DNA from: an uncultured Acidobacteriota bacterium
GTDB lineage: Bacteria > Acidobacteriota > Blastocatellia > Pyrinomonadales > Pyrinomonadaceae
DNA length: 15,894 nt
Reading direction: 5' to 3'
Assembly: GCA_902826505.1 (NCBI GenBank)
Contig: CADEFG010000015.1
Location: 1 to 15,894, forward strand
Shown: piece after piece, positions 1 through 7,778 of the stretch
Numbering within the stretch: the stretch's first letter is position 1
How the letters are laid out: the number at the start of each line of letters is the position of its first letter
Position numbers and translations under genes: made by a program
Notes under the pieces: generated by a model
What the model was told of the DNA's origin: nothing
The model's input: the letters and a program-made list of their open reading frames with translations, nothing else
The model's database searches: none

Positions 1-35
1 GATTCCCGATTCCCGATTGACGATTGACGATTCCC
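1..35. repeat. Tandem heptamer repeat (GATTCCC/GATTGAC), five units
   Basis: Five consecutive 7-base units are visible: GATTCCC, GATTCCC, GATTGAC, GATTGAC, GATTCCC, followed by GCG. The array may extend left of the window. It resembles the short tandemly repeated heptamers known from intergenic DNA of cyanobacteria and other bacteria. No coding or regulatory role can be read from the sequence. A second heptamer array of different sequence lies at 14361-14425. Confidence 0.85.
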
Positions 36-143
36 GCGCTTTCTTACGTTTTTGGACAAACCTCTAAAGATTTATAAAGATTTCTCGTTTCCCGAAATTG
101 CGCCGGTCAATGTTTGGTCGAACGCGATTTTGTTTCAAAAAAG

Positions 144-166
144 AAAAAAATCCGCTCAACAGGATT
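144..166 (-). terminator. Weak intrinsic terminator overlapping the end of the hydrolase gene
   Basis: On the minus strand a 5-bp stem (AATCC/GGATT, arms 162-166 and 149-153) with an 8-nt loop is followed by an uninterrupted T run (150-144). The stop codon at 156-158 sits in the loop. The stem is short and AT-rich, so the call is tentative, but it is placed where the leftward six-gene block ends. Confidence 0.4.
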
Positions 167-1619
167 GTTTCGGTGTCTGGTTATTGCGCACGATGAGCTT
201 GTCCAGTTCCGTAAATAATTGTGAATATTTTGAATATTCGCTCGATTTCGTTCGGGTCAGCCCGGCGACGACATAACGCAGACTGCCGCGAACGATCAAA
301 GCACAATCGTGCAGGTAATCAGACCAAATTCCGCATTTGGACGCGATGAGCCCGAGTGAACCGGGAAATAATCCCGTAAAACAACCGCCCGCCAGGATCG
401 AAGTCATTTCCTGCGATGACGAGTTGTCCACTAATCTGCCCTGCGCGAGAAGGGTGAAAAAAGTGGCTGCCGCGAGCGCCGTGACGTTGGCGCTATGCGC
501 ACCTCTGATCGGGTTGCCGCTCCATTCTCCTTTTCCGTACGATGAAGCGAGCCAGAGTCCGCCGCGCTTTGCGTGATACAAACCCGACTGCCAGGTGACC
601 GAGGCAATATATGGAAATCCGACCTTGACGATCAGCTCGCCTGCTTCGGCATTATGCATAATGCCGTCAAATACTTTTCGGGCATTCGCCGTAAAGTCCA
701 GCGTGTTCGGGTTTCCAGACCATTTCAGAATATCGAAGAACCAGCCGAGATTCGGGAAACCGCTTCGCAGCCCGCGCGCTTTCCAATTGCTGACGGCGGT
801 TGATTCGAGGGCTTTTCCGGTTGAGATTTTTTGGGTTTCGGCGAGGTTTCGCAAATCTTTACGGAGTTGAAAAGCCGCGTAAAGCGCGAGGATCTTCGGA
901 ACACTTGCCCCGTACATGGCAACCGTTGAACCCCAACCGGCAAAATCCGGCTGCGTTAGTTTTGAACCCGTCAGGTCGATCAATCCGATCCGAAGCCGGT
1001 CGTCGCGCGAAGCCGCTTTTCGCTGAAGACTGTCGCGGCTCAGAAAGTTCTGAAACTGCGTGGTGATCAGTTTATTCAGACATGTCTGCAAGCCGCTGCT
1101 GCTCCGGTCAAGGATCATCTCATCGGTCGCATCCAAAATCCCCGTGTTCATATTTTTCGGCTCTAACTTTGCCAATGCCGCCGATTTGAATTGTCCCGGT
1201 TTTAGCGGATCGGGTATTTTGGGAATGTGAAAATGCTCGAAACAGACGAGCCCGCGCGGACATGCGGCAGAATTAACAAACCCGGCATTTCCGGTCACTT
1301 CCGATTCCTCGAAGGCGCTGATCCGTTCGAACGGACGGACGAATTTCGCCTGATAAGAACCGTTCCCGGTTCGCGGCGCGAATAATTGCTGTTCGGTGCG
1401 CAAATTTATTTCGCCGTCCGCCGGTAAGCCTTCGCGTGTTTGAAAATTGCGGATCGCGCGGCGCGTGCGAAAGCTCATCACGCCCTCAAGCGGCAGATGA
1501 ATTCCCGCGACGCGGTTCAAAGCCTGCTGCACCCGACGGATAAATTCCGGATCGTTCGGCGCTTTGTTTCCATCATTGTTGATTGCAGGATTTACTTCAA
1601 AAATAAATTGATTCTTCAT
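156..1619 (-). CDS. Peptidoglycan-binding protein fused to a penicillin-recognising serine hydrolase (beta-lactamase/DD-peptidase fold)
   Basis: 487 aa. The ATG at 1619 is chosen because AAGGAG lies 11 nt upstream; an in-frame start at 1700 has no such site. Residues about 23-81 form a PG_binding_1-type domain (DPEFIRRVQQALNR, then EGVMSFRTRRAIRNFQ). The C-terminal half has the three motifs of the class A beta-lactamase/PBP superfamily in order: SVPK at 239-242 (SxxK, nucleophile Ser239), SGN at 301-303 (SxN, 62 residues later) and KCG at 428-430 (KTG-like, with Cys for Thr). The helix before KCG (NVTALAAATFF) fits the same fold. I see no omega-loop ExxLN glutamate, so a DD-peptidase, esterase or non-catalytic binder is likelier than a beta-lactamase. 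No signal peptide is visible. Residues about 95-107 (PFERISAFEESE) resemble the acidic/PF tract of the neighbours. Last gene of the block, 166 nt after the metzincin-like gene. Confidence 0.78.
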   Translation of the reverse strand: MKNQFIFEVNPAINNDGNKAPNDPEFIRRVQQALNRVAGIHLPLEGVMSFRTRRAIRNFQTREGLPADGEINLRTEQQLFAPRTGNGSYQAKFVRPFERISAFEESEVTGNAGFVNSAACPRGLVCFEHFHIPKIPDPLKPGQFKSAALAKLEPKNMNTGILDATDEMILDRSSSGLQTCLNKLITTQFQNFLSRDSLQRKAASRDDRLRIGLIDLTGSKLTQPDFAGWGSTVAMYGASVPKILALYAAFQLRKDLRNLAETQKISTGKALESTAVSNWKARGLRSGFPNLGWFFDILKWSGNPNTLDFTANARKVFDGIMHNAEAGELIVKVGFPYIASVTWQSGLYHAKRGGLWLASSYGKGEWSGNPIRGAHSANVTALAAATFFTLLAQGRLVDNSSSQEMTSILAGGCFTGLFPGSLGLIASKCGIWSDYLHDCALIVRGSLRYVVAGLTRTKSSEYSKYSQLFTELDKLIVRNNQTPKQSC

Positions 1620-1785
1620 GATAGATCGTTCTCCTTTTTCTTTTCTCGTAACCAAATCGAACATCACTTCGATTTGCTCTAATGAATCTTTAAAAATCAA
1701 CTTTCCGATTTCTTGATTGGCGCTTCGTTTCGAGACGCATTACCTGCCGCAATGCGCGTAATCTTAACAAAAGCCGGCGACTGCT

Positions 1786-2712
1786 TTACTTTTTAGCTAC
1801 CTGGATCGCCGTAAATCGAGGATTAAAAGGCAATATATCGTTGGTCAAAGGGGCAGAACCGGCAATGTCCTTTTTTAGCAGCACGATTCTTCCCTGAACA
1901 GTCCGAGAAACGACTTTTCCGTTATGTTTAATGGGTATCACATTGTTTTTTAATCCCCAGAAGGAATTTAACAGCGCTCTCCCGAAATGCTTGAAATATC
2001 TTCCTCTGAACTCTCCGGTATTTCCGATTTCATCCGCGTAGCCTTCATTCATAATTGCTTTCTTGTCTTTGACCAGCGGCGAACTTGTTCCGACATGTCC
2101 GAGACTCAATTTCTTTTCGATCCATCTGGCGTCATACTCGTCCATCAAGCCCCAAACATGTCCCAGTTCGTGCACCAAAACATTTCGAGATGAGCCGATG
2201 AAAGCATTCAAATCACGCATCACGGTTTCGCGCCCTTTGCCGATAAACCATGTTGACCTGCTACCGGTCGGATGAACGTCCGTCTTTTTGTTCGAGTTTT
2301 TTGAATCCCGTACAATATTCAGCTTAAACCGAAGTTTTATCTTGTCGTTGTAATTGCCGTTAATATCTCTGACCTGCACTTCAGCCGCCGCGTCCCAAAC
2401 ATCTGCGGCACGCTTTAAATTATTGATAAAATTTCTTTTTTCGGCTTCTGAGTAATTTTTCCGGTACGAGAGATATGTATTGAAGGTTATTAATGCTTCA
2501 TTCGCTCCGCCGTTGTATAAGAAATTAAAGTTTCCGCCAAAGTAAGGCGCGTCCAAATCCGTATTATGCCGCGCGATTGTTTTTGGCACCGGACGGGATA
2601 AATTGGAATGAATTTCCTGGTCGGTAAATTCAAGCGAAGATTCTTCCTCAAACTCTTCAAATTCCGAAAAATATTCAAAAGGCTCAGCTTTAATGATAAA
2701 TAAGTCTCTCAT
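1786..2712 (-). CDS. Metzincin-like zinc metalloprotease with acidic/aromatic N-terminal tract
   Basis: 308 aa. ATG at 2712 with GGAG 7 nt upstream. Residues 181-191 read HELGHVWGLMD, the extended zinc motif HExxHxxGxxD, followed by EYD as in many bacterial secreted or effector-type metalloproteases. AIMNEGY (219-225) supplies a plausible Met-turn (Met221) about 30 residues later. His181, His185 and probably Asp191 would bind zinc, with Glu182 as catalytic base. Residues 9-30 are low complexity, with nine Glu and six Phe/Tyr (EPFEYFSEFEEFEEE), and are followed by a basic-polar segment; they look disordered and are not a signal peptide. The tract may be a propeptide or targeting tag. The substrate is unknown. 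Neighbours are the 452-aa peptidoglycan-binding protease upstream and the serine hydrolase downstream. The protease fold is well supported; the family name is not certain. Confidence 0.8.
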   Translation of the reverse strand: MRDLFIIKAEPFEYFSEFEEFEEESSLEFTDQEIHSNLSRPVPKTIARHNTDLDAPYFGGNFNFLYNGGANEALITFNTYLSYRKNYSEAEKRNFINNLKRAADVWDAAAEVQVRDINGNYNDKIKLRFKLNIVRDSKNSNKKTDVHPTGSRSTWFIGKGRETVMRDLNAFIGSSRNVLVHELGHVWGLMDEYDARWIEKKLSLGHVGTSSPLVKDKKAIMNEGYADEIGNTGEFRGRYFKHFGRALLNSFWGLKNNVIPIKHNGKVVSRTVQGRIVLLKKDIAGSAPLTNDILPFNPRFTAIQVAKK

Positions 2713-2965
2713 AATCCATCTCCATAGGTATTGTTTTAGTTTTCAGTTTGCTAAGTAAGCCCCAACCGGGGTTTTGTTTGCCGCTTTTTTACCCGATTCG
2801 CCTTTTCATCTTTTTTGACATTGAATGAGAAAGCGATTTTTGACCGTCTTTCAACAAAGATCTCAACCGGTTGATCAAAAACCGCCTTCAAAAGATGAAA
2901 TTAGCTTCGTCGGCAACTCCCAACCCGGCTCTGATTTCAGTTAAATCATTATCAAAGGTCACGAC
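2713..2965. other. Intergenic spacer with a 12-bp palindrome and a distant inverted repeat
   Basis: 253 nt without a credible ORF. It contains the perfect palindrome TCAACCGGTTGA (2863-2874) and an 11-bp inverted repeat, TTTCATCTTTT (2804-2814) against AAAAGATGAAA (2890-2900), that encloses the palindrome. This could be an operator, a folded leader of the downstream metzincin-like gene, or chance. No -10/-35 pair is convincing. Neither arm is followed by a T run suitable for an intrinsic terminator. Confidence 0.4.
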
Positions 2966-4324
2966 TTACCGGCGAACCTGAGTGTTATCACACCGGGTTT
3001 TTATCCTTGCCGGATATTTGGTTTGCCCGTTGATTTCGAAAACAAACTGGGTGATACAGTTTATGCCCCCGAATTTTCCAACTGAGACGGGCTTATTATT
3101 AACCTTTCGATTGTGTGCCGTCACATATTTGCCGTAGTAAATATGAAATGGTTCGTGCATCAAAACGGCGAGGAGGTTGGTCGTATCAGCGGGTGTCTCG
3201 CCCATTGAATCCCAGAAAGTCGCTCCCAAACAAACCACTCTGCCATTTTTGGGTGTTACGCTTTCGTCTCCCCAACTCGAACAGGCAAAGGGTTGTTTTT
3301 TATTTGGAAGCGGGTCTGAACAATCCGGGCAATTTTTCTTGCTGATCGTGAAGAAATATCGAATCCCGCCGCGTTCGAGCATCTCGGCGACGCGGCGGCA
3401 GCGCGTCGCGACGACATCGCCGCGGTCTTTGATCGTCGCCGTTTGTTTGAGCCAATCAGGAACGAATTCGGGCGTCACGCGGAAGATTTTTTTGAAAATT
3501 GCCTTTGTTTGCGCCGACCGGTTGCCGCGTTTCAATTTATCGGCGGTTGCCCGCAGCATTCTGATTGCCTGTCCGATCTGGGAATTGATGATCGTCAACG
3601 CCTGTTGACGGGTTTTCTTTGCCCGCTTGAAAGCATCGGCGCAATCGGCATCCGAACTGGCAAAACTTCTGACATACGGAAAAGCTTTTGTTTGTTTGGC
3701 GGTCTCGCGCTCAAGAATTTCCCGATTACCAAATTCGTCTTCAAATGCCGAGTAATCTGGTGCGGTTTCATAAAATTCAAAGTCATTGAATTCTTCCTGC
3801 GAAGTGCCTTTTTGAGCGTCTGTTTGACCCTCAGCCGGTTCGGTTGATGAACCGACCGGGCTTTCGGAAGGCGCGTTGGGCTGATTCTGAAAACTGCGGA
3901 TCGCGCTCCGCGTTTCGACATTCATGACGCCGTCAACCGCAAGGTTCAAACCTAAAATGCGATTGAGCAGGCTTTGCAGAAGTCGGACTAATTCCGAACT
4001 TGGCTGAAAAGGTTCAGCCGTCATCAAAGAACCGGCAGAAAAATGTGGAAACGGATGGATGATCGGGTAACGCGGGCGCGGCTGCTGCGGCGGGCGCGGG
4101 CGTCTCGGGTTGCGCGGGCGCGGGCGAACCGCGCTCTGCCGCCTGACCGGAACGTGCCGCGCTCTGCCGCGGCGAAATTCGTCCTCGTCTTCGGTTTCGC
4201 CCGATTCGTTTTCATATTCATAAAATTCGTCTTCGTCTTCATTGGCGAAAAATTCAAACGAATTTTCGAACGGCGATTCGTTTTCCGTTTCTTCGGATTC
4301 AAATAAAAATGGATCTTGCTTCAT
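2966..4324 (-). CDS. Modular protein: acidic/aromatic tract, Arg/Pro linker, peptidoglycan-binding domain, HEPFH metalloprotease-like domain
   Basis: 452 aa. ATG at 4324 with GGAGG 4 nt upstream. Order of parts: residues 6-50 acidic/aromatic (21 Asp/Glu and 10 Phe/Tyr, containing DPFLFESEE and ESPFE); residues 51-92 Arg/Pro-rich linker; residues about 105-147 PG_binding_1-like (DGVMNVETRSAIRSFQ); residues 177-199 a second acidic/aromatic tract; then a C-terminal domain with HEPFH at 390-394. Downstream of HEPFH, GKFGGINCITQFVFEING resembles the second half of aspzincin/deuterolysin-like (M35) active sites, where a residue well after HExxH completes the zinc site; this assignment is tentative. 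The C-terminal domain holds eight Cys (228, 309, 332, 335, 348, 365, 423, 445), including CPDC, which suggests disulfides or metal binding and hence an oxidising environment. No Sec signal is present. A 128-nt gap with a strong inverted repeat separates it from the upstream 650-aa gene. Confidence 0.75.
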   Translation of the reverse strand: MKQDPFLFESEETENESPFENSFEFFANEDEDEFYEYENESGETEDEDEFRRGRARHVPVRRQSAVRPRPRNPRRPRPPQQPRPRYPIIHPFPHFSAGSLMTAEPFQPSSELVRLLQSLLNRILGLNLAVDGVMNVETRSAIRSFQNQPNAPSESPVGSSTEPAEGQTDAQKGTSQEEFNDFEFYETAPDYSAFEDEFGNREILERETAKQTKAFPYVRSFASSDADCADAFKRAKKTRQQALTIINSQIGQAIRMLRATADKLKRGNRSAQTKAIFKKIFRVTPEFVPDWLKQTATIKDRGDVVATRCRRVAEMLERGGIRYFFTISKKNCPDCSDPLPNKKQPFACSSWGDESVTPKNGRVVCLGATFWDSMGETPADTTNLLAVLMHEPFHIYYGKYVTAHNRKVNNKPVSVGKFGGINCITQFVFEINGQTKYPARIKTRCDNTQVRR

Positions 4325-4373
4325 AATTCCTCCAAAAAGATTTGTCTGACCTTAAGCCGCGCGGGCTTTGCCG

Positions 4374-4422
4374 GAGCACGGGTGACGGATTTCGAATTTT
4401 TGGAGATTCGTCACCCGTGCTC
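4374..4422. repeat. Perfect 14-bp inverted repeat between the 452-aa and 650-aa genes
   Basis: GAGCACGGGTGACG (4374-4387) and CGTCACCCGTGCTC (4409-4422) are exact reverse complements around a 21-nt loop. Neither strand has a T run after the stem, so it is not a classical intrinsic terminator. It may be a REP-like palindromic unit, an RNA-processing or stabilising hairpin within the operon transcript, or a protein-binding site. It could lower expression of the three downstream genes relative to the three upstream ones. Confidence 0.85.
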
Positions 4423-4452
4423 GTTCTGCGCGACCAATTGCCGAAGATTTGA

Positions 4453-6405
4453 TCATCTTCGCGCCTGTTCCATATAACGTTTGAAAAGATGAACCGACGG
4501 CGGAACGGTGTCGACCTTCGATGTTGAGGTCAGATCAACGCCCGTCACGGCACGGTAATCGTGGATGTAGCCCTGAATCTCCGCGCGCCAGAAACGCGCC
4601 CAGTTGGCGGCTGCCGGGGCGCTTTGGGTGATGTTGCTCCACGCGCCGAACCGGACGGAAAGCAGTATCTGTTCGCCGAAAACCGCGAGGCGGTTGAAAT
4701 GGTCGATCGAAATGTCCGTCCAGCCCTGGAGCGTTTTCATCGCGTCAACCCTATCCATCCATGGTTCGGGATAAGCAACCATATTGCGCGTCGGCAGGAA
4801 TTCGCGAAATTCCGGTCGGGCGAGCAGCCATTGCTGGAGAAGCATTTCCTGGCGGGCGGTCGAGGGCAGATCGCCGAATTGATTATGAGCGCCCTGCGAA
4901 AGGATCAGGTGAACTTCGCGGAGCGCGTTCAAGATCGGGAAGCCGTCGGAATTAACGGTCGTGTCGTCGTCCTGTTTGAAAAAGATCGAACAAAGATGGA
5001 GCAGCTGGTGAAACGCCTCGATAAACTTCGAGCGGCTGTCAGCCGGACGCAGCTTCGGGACGGCTTTGCCCTGGAGCGTGATGCCGTAATGATGGTCGTA
5101 TTCGTAAACACGCCGGACAAGACTCAAGCGATGCTGTTCATCCTGCACAAAACCCCAGAGCAGATTATTAAGTCCACGGAGCGGGTCGATCTCAAGATTC
5201 GCCAGCGGATCACGGCTGCCGTGCGGGCTGCGGACGTTTTGGAAACGCCGCGCGATCGCGTTCATGCTTTGCACAAGCATTCCTTCTTCGTGCCAGTACG
5301 ACCAGATCAACTCGACAAGAAAAGGTTCCGTCAGTTTGTTTCTCAAGACGTTGAGGCAGTTTTCCGCGTTTCCGGCAAAATCGCCCGCATTTGCCGACTG
5401 CGTCGTGATGACCTGTTCCCGGAATGTTTCGCTGCCGAATTTACGATTAACCAAAGCCAGATAGGGAAGCATCGGATCATCGACGCCGTTGATCGACCTG
5501 AGATATCTTTTCCAAGAGCCGCCGAGATCGGTCACATTGCCGCTGATCCGCGATTTTAAATCATCAATATCGGGCTGTTCGAACGTGAAATTATCTAAAT
5601 TCAACGCGACGCCGCCGTTGGTCAGCAAGAATGCTTCGGTCGCCACTTTTAACAACCGGTAAGCATCAGTGTCGTTAAACGGGAGTGCGCGGATCGCCAG
5701 CAAATCTTTATAAACGGTGTTTGTATTCGGACTGCAAAGCACCAAATTCATAAAGTTGAAGTAATTGTTAAAACTGATCGCCTGCGTGCTTTTGCGGATG
5801 ACCACCCAGAGTCCGAGATCGTCGGTTTGGGGAATCGCGGTGCGCTGTAAGCTGACGGGCACGGTGTTGTTGAGGTTGGGACTGTTTTTGATGCTTTCGC
5901 TGATCTTGTCCAGTTTTGCGTCAAGATTGCTTTTCAGGTCGGACCAGTCCGGTTCCTGCCGCAACTTGAACGATACTTTGTCTTCGACCACAAAACCGCC
6001 TTCGCCGTCGGCGTCCCGCGGTTTGCTTTCGAGAGTGATCGTGACCATATCTTTGGTGATCTGTTTTGTCGCCACAAAGACGGTCGGATCAATGGTAACT
6101 ATTTGGGTTATATTGTTGGGCGGTTGATTGAGAATATCGACAAACTCGCCGGCGTCGGTCGTCCATCTGAAATAAACCAGCGGCGCTCTGAGGTCGCGAA
6201 ATCTTGCTCGCAGCTCAAGTTTTTGCCCGCGGTAGATGCCGTCGGTTTTATATGCCGAATCATAATCGATAAAGAAGCCGTCATCAGCCCCCAGTCCGGC
6301 GGTTGCGGCGGCGCGCTGTTCGGCTGCTTCGTCGGCTTCCGGCGATGTCGGAGTGATTCCTTTTTTTAATTCAGCTTCCTCGGTTGTATTTTTTTTCGTA
6401 GCCAT
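4453..6405 (-). CDS. Large protein of unknown function, possible Ig-like N-terminal domain and helical C-terminal region
   Basis: 650 aa. ATG at 6405 with AAGGAG 7 nt upstream; a longer reading from TTG at 6432 would overlap the previous stop region and is not preferred. I do not recognise the family. Residues 1-40 are charged and Ala-rich, likely disordered. Residues about 42-149 alternate short strands (IYRGQKLELRARFRD, VYFRWTTDAGEFVD, MVTITLESKP, DKVSFKLRQ), which fits an Ig/CARDB-like beta-sandwich. From about residue 155 the protein is mostly helical, with aromatic-rich stretches (FLVELIWSYWHEEGMLVQ at 362-379, LLWGFVQDEQHRLSLVRRVYEY, WARFWRAEIQGYIHDYR at 602-618). No signal peptide, transmembrane helix, nucleotide-binding or protease motif is visible. 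It follows the HEVGH gene by 23 nt, so both are probably translated from one mRNA. It could be a structural or adaptor component of the cluster. Confidence 0.75.
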   Translation of the reverse strand: MATKKNTTEEAELKKGITPTSPEADEAAEQRAAATAGLGADDGFFIDYDSAYKTDGIYRGQKLELRARFRDLRAPLVYFRWTTDAGEFVDILNQPPNNITQIVTIDPTVFVATKQITKDMVTITLESKPRDADGEGGFVVEDKVSFKLRQEPDWSDLKSNLDAKLDKISESIKNSPNLNNTVPVSLQRTAIPQTDDLGLWVVIRKSTQAISFNNYFNFMNLVLCSPNTNTVYKDLLAIRALPFNDTDAYRLLKVATEAFLLTNGGVALNLDNFTFEQPDIDDLKSRISGNVTDLGGSWKRYLRSINGVDDPMLPYLALVNRKFGSETFREQVITTQSANAGDFAGNAENCLNVLRNKLTEPFLVELIWSYWHEEGMLVQSMNAIARRFQNVRSPHGSRDPLANLEIDPLRGLNNLLWGFVQDEQHRLSLVRRVYEYDHHYGITLQGKAVPKLRPADSRSKFIEAFHQLLHLCSIFFKQDDDTTVNSDGFPILNALREVHLILSQGAHNQFGDLPSTARQEMLLQQWLLARPEFREFLPTRNMVAYPEPWMDRVDAMKTLQGWTDISIDHFNRLAVFGEQILLSVRFGAWSNITQSAPAAANWARFWRAEIQGYIHDYRAVTGVDLTSTSKVDTVPPSVHLFKRYMEQARR

Positions 6406-6428
6406 AATTTTCTCCTTAGATTTGCATT

Positions 6429-7775
6429 TCAAATTAGATCCGTTCGTTTTTTAATTGCCGTGCCGCCGCTCGTTTGCGAATCGCGCGAGACACAGCGCGC
6501 CGAACTATCGAGCACATTCTGCAGCGCCCAATGTTTCAACATCGCTCGTAAAGACCGGCTTTCCTGCTCCGGCGAGATAACACCGTCGGCGCGAGCCTGT
6601 CCGATGACGGCGAAAACGAGCGACGGCGGGGCGCGTTTCATGCGTTTCGGCGAAGCTCGCCATTCTTCGAGACGGGCGCTCAGCCGCGCCGGTTGACGCT
6701 GACCCGTTTCCAAAGCGGCGGCGAGCGAAAGCCCGCGCAGTTTGTTCGGACGGTGATTGACCAGCAGAGAAACAAGTTCCGGCATCGTCTTTTCAAGCAA
6801 ACTCAAGATCTCGCGTTTCTCCGGCTCCAATTCGTCCGGCGGGTAAAGCGATTCCCAGAGCCGCTCAAGGCGGTCCCACTGCGGGTGCGGAAAAAGTCCG
6901 CGTCCGATCGCGCAGCTCAGTTTGACGCGAATCCAGGGAACCGGATGCGGGTCGTTCAGGCTCAGTCGAAAAACAAAATAACCCGGCAGCGCAACGACGC
7001 CCATCAGCCCGAGTGTCGAGGTGATCCCGAGTCTCGCGACCGACCAGAAATCCGCCAGAATCTCGGAAATACAACGCTCCCAGTAGCCCCAGGCGGTCGC
7101 CTGCTGAGGCGTGCCTGACTGTTTTTCCTTGAGCACCGGACGCATCGATTCGATCAGATCGAGCAGCGCTGCGGCTTGGTGCCCGACTTCGTGAAAGAGC
7201 GAAGAAGCGACGCCGCTGCCGATCATTCTTTCGCGCGGAACACGGATGACGGCAACCGGATTTTCCTCGCCGCCGGGGAGCCGCGTCCGCGCCCGCCGGA
7301 TCGCCGCGCCGTGTCCGCGGTCGAGATAGCAAATCACCGGCGGCGCGAGAAACGGATTGCCCGCGATTTTCAGCGCATCGGCAGCCGCCGCGTCCAACCC
7401 GGACAGCCAGATTCCGGTCTCGGTTTCGCTGCGCTGGGTCAAAGCGTCGGAAAAAATGTCAAACTGGGTCAGCGAGGCATTGAACCGAAGCCTCAGAAGC
7501 GCGAATTTCTTTTGCGCTTCCGCCGGTCTCGAAGCAATCCCGGCAGGACTGTTCAGCCAGCGAATAAAATCCAGAATCGCTAAGCGAACCTGATTGCGAC
7601 CCGCCATTAAGTGCCGCTCGATCGCGGTTTGCGCCGCCTGCGAGATTGCCGCCGCGGCGACCATCGTTTCCTGTAAAGCGAAAGGTTTGACGCGGTTGAG
7701 CCGGGTCAGCAACGCCCGCGCTTCCTGTTCTAAAAGCCAGCCCGCCGGTGATAATTCCCCAGATGTCGCTTCCAT
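6429..7775 (-). CDS. HEVGH metalloprotease-like protein (gluzincin-type arrangement)
   Basis: 448 aa. ATG at 7775, only 3 nt after the preceding stop, with GGAG 9 nt upstream inside the previous gene: strong evidence of translational coupling. Residues 195-199 read HEVGH in a helix (SSLFHEVGHQAAALLDLI). About 40 residues later the helix WERCISEILADFWSVARLG (232-250) places Glu238 and Asp242 where gluzincins carry the third zinc ligand; this is inference from spacing. An N-terminal helical region (10-115) and a C-terminal helical region (300-425) flank the core. The HEVGH helix and the SEILADFW helix lack long hydrophobic runs. VLPGYFVFRL-type residues near 255-272 are hydrophobic but short. 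No signal peptide and no acidic tract are visible. The substrate is unknown. Its position between the small tagged protein and the 650-aa protein suggests that the three are made together. Confidence 0.75.
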   Translation of the reverse strand: MEATSGELSPAGWLLEQEARALLTRLNRVKPFALQETMVAAAAISQAAQTAIERHLMAGRNQVRLAILDFIRWLNSPAGIASRPAEAQKKFALLRLRFNASLTQFDIFSDALTQRSETETGIWLSGLDAAAADALKIAGNPFLAPPVICYLDRGHGAAIRRARTRLPGGEENPVAVIRVPRERMIGSGVASSLFHEVGHQAAALLDLIESMRPVLKEKQSGTPQQATAWGYWERCISEILADFWSVARLGITSTLGLMGVVALPGYFVFRLSLNDPHPVPWIRVKLSCAIGRGLFPHPQWDRLERLWESLYPPDELEPEKREILSLLEKTMPELVSLLVNHRPNKLRGLSLAAALETGQRQPARLSARLEEWRASPKRMKRAPPSLVFAVIGQARADGVISPEQESRSLRAMLKHWALQNVLDSSARCVSRDSQTSGGTAIKKRTDLI

Positions 7776-7778
7776 TGC

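Noticed and set aside
52..276. Small plus-strand open frame at the left edge
   Set aside because: It overlaps the end of the hydrolase gene, has no start signal and no protein-like features.
1620..1700. N-terminal extension of the serine hydrolase to 1700
   Set aside because: The only ribosome site is upstream of the ATG at 1619, and the extra 27 residues do not form a signal peptide.
1736..1756. Hairpin CGCATT/AATGCG between the last two genes of the block
   Set aside because: The stem is only 6 bp and no T run follows on either strand, so a terminator call is not justified.
4561..5559. Plus-strand 332-aa open frame opposite the 650-aa gene
   Set aside because: It is antisense to a gene with a good ribosome site and domain-like sequence. 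Its own translation is rich in Arg and has no recognisable motif, and no ribosome site precedes it.
6406..6432. TTG start for the 650-aa protein at 6432
   Set aside because: The ATG at 6405 has AAGGAG at correct spacing, and the longer form would overlap the preceding stop codon.
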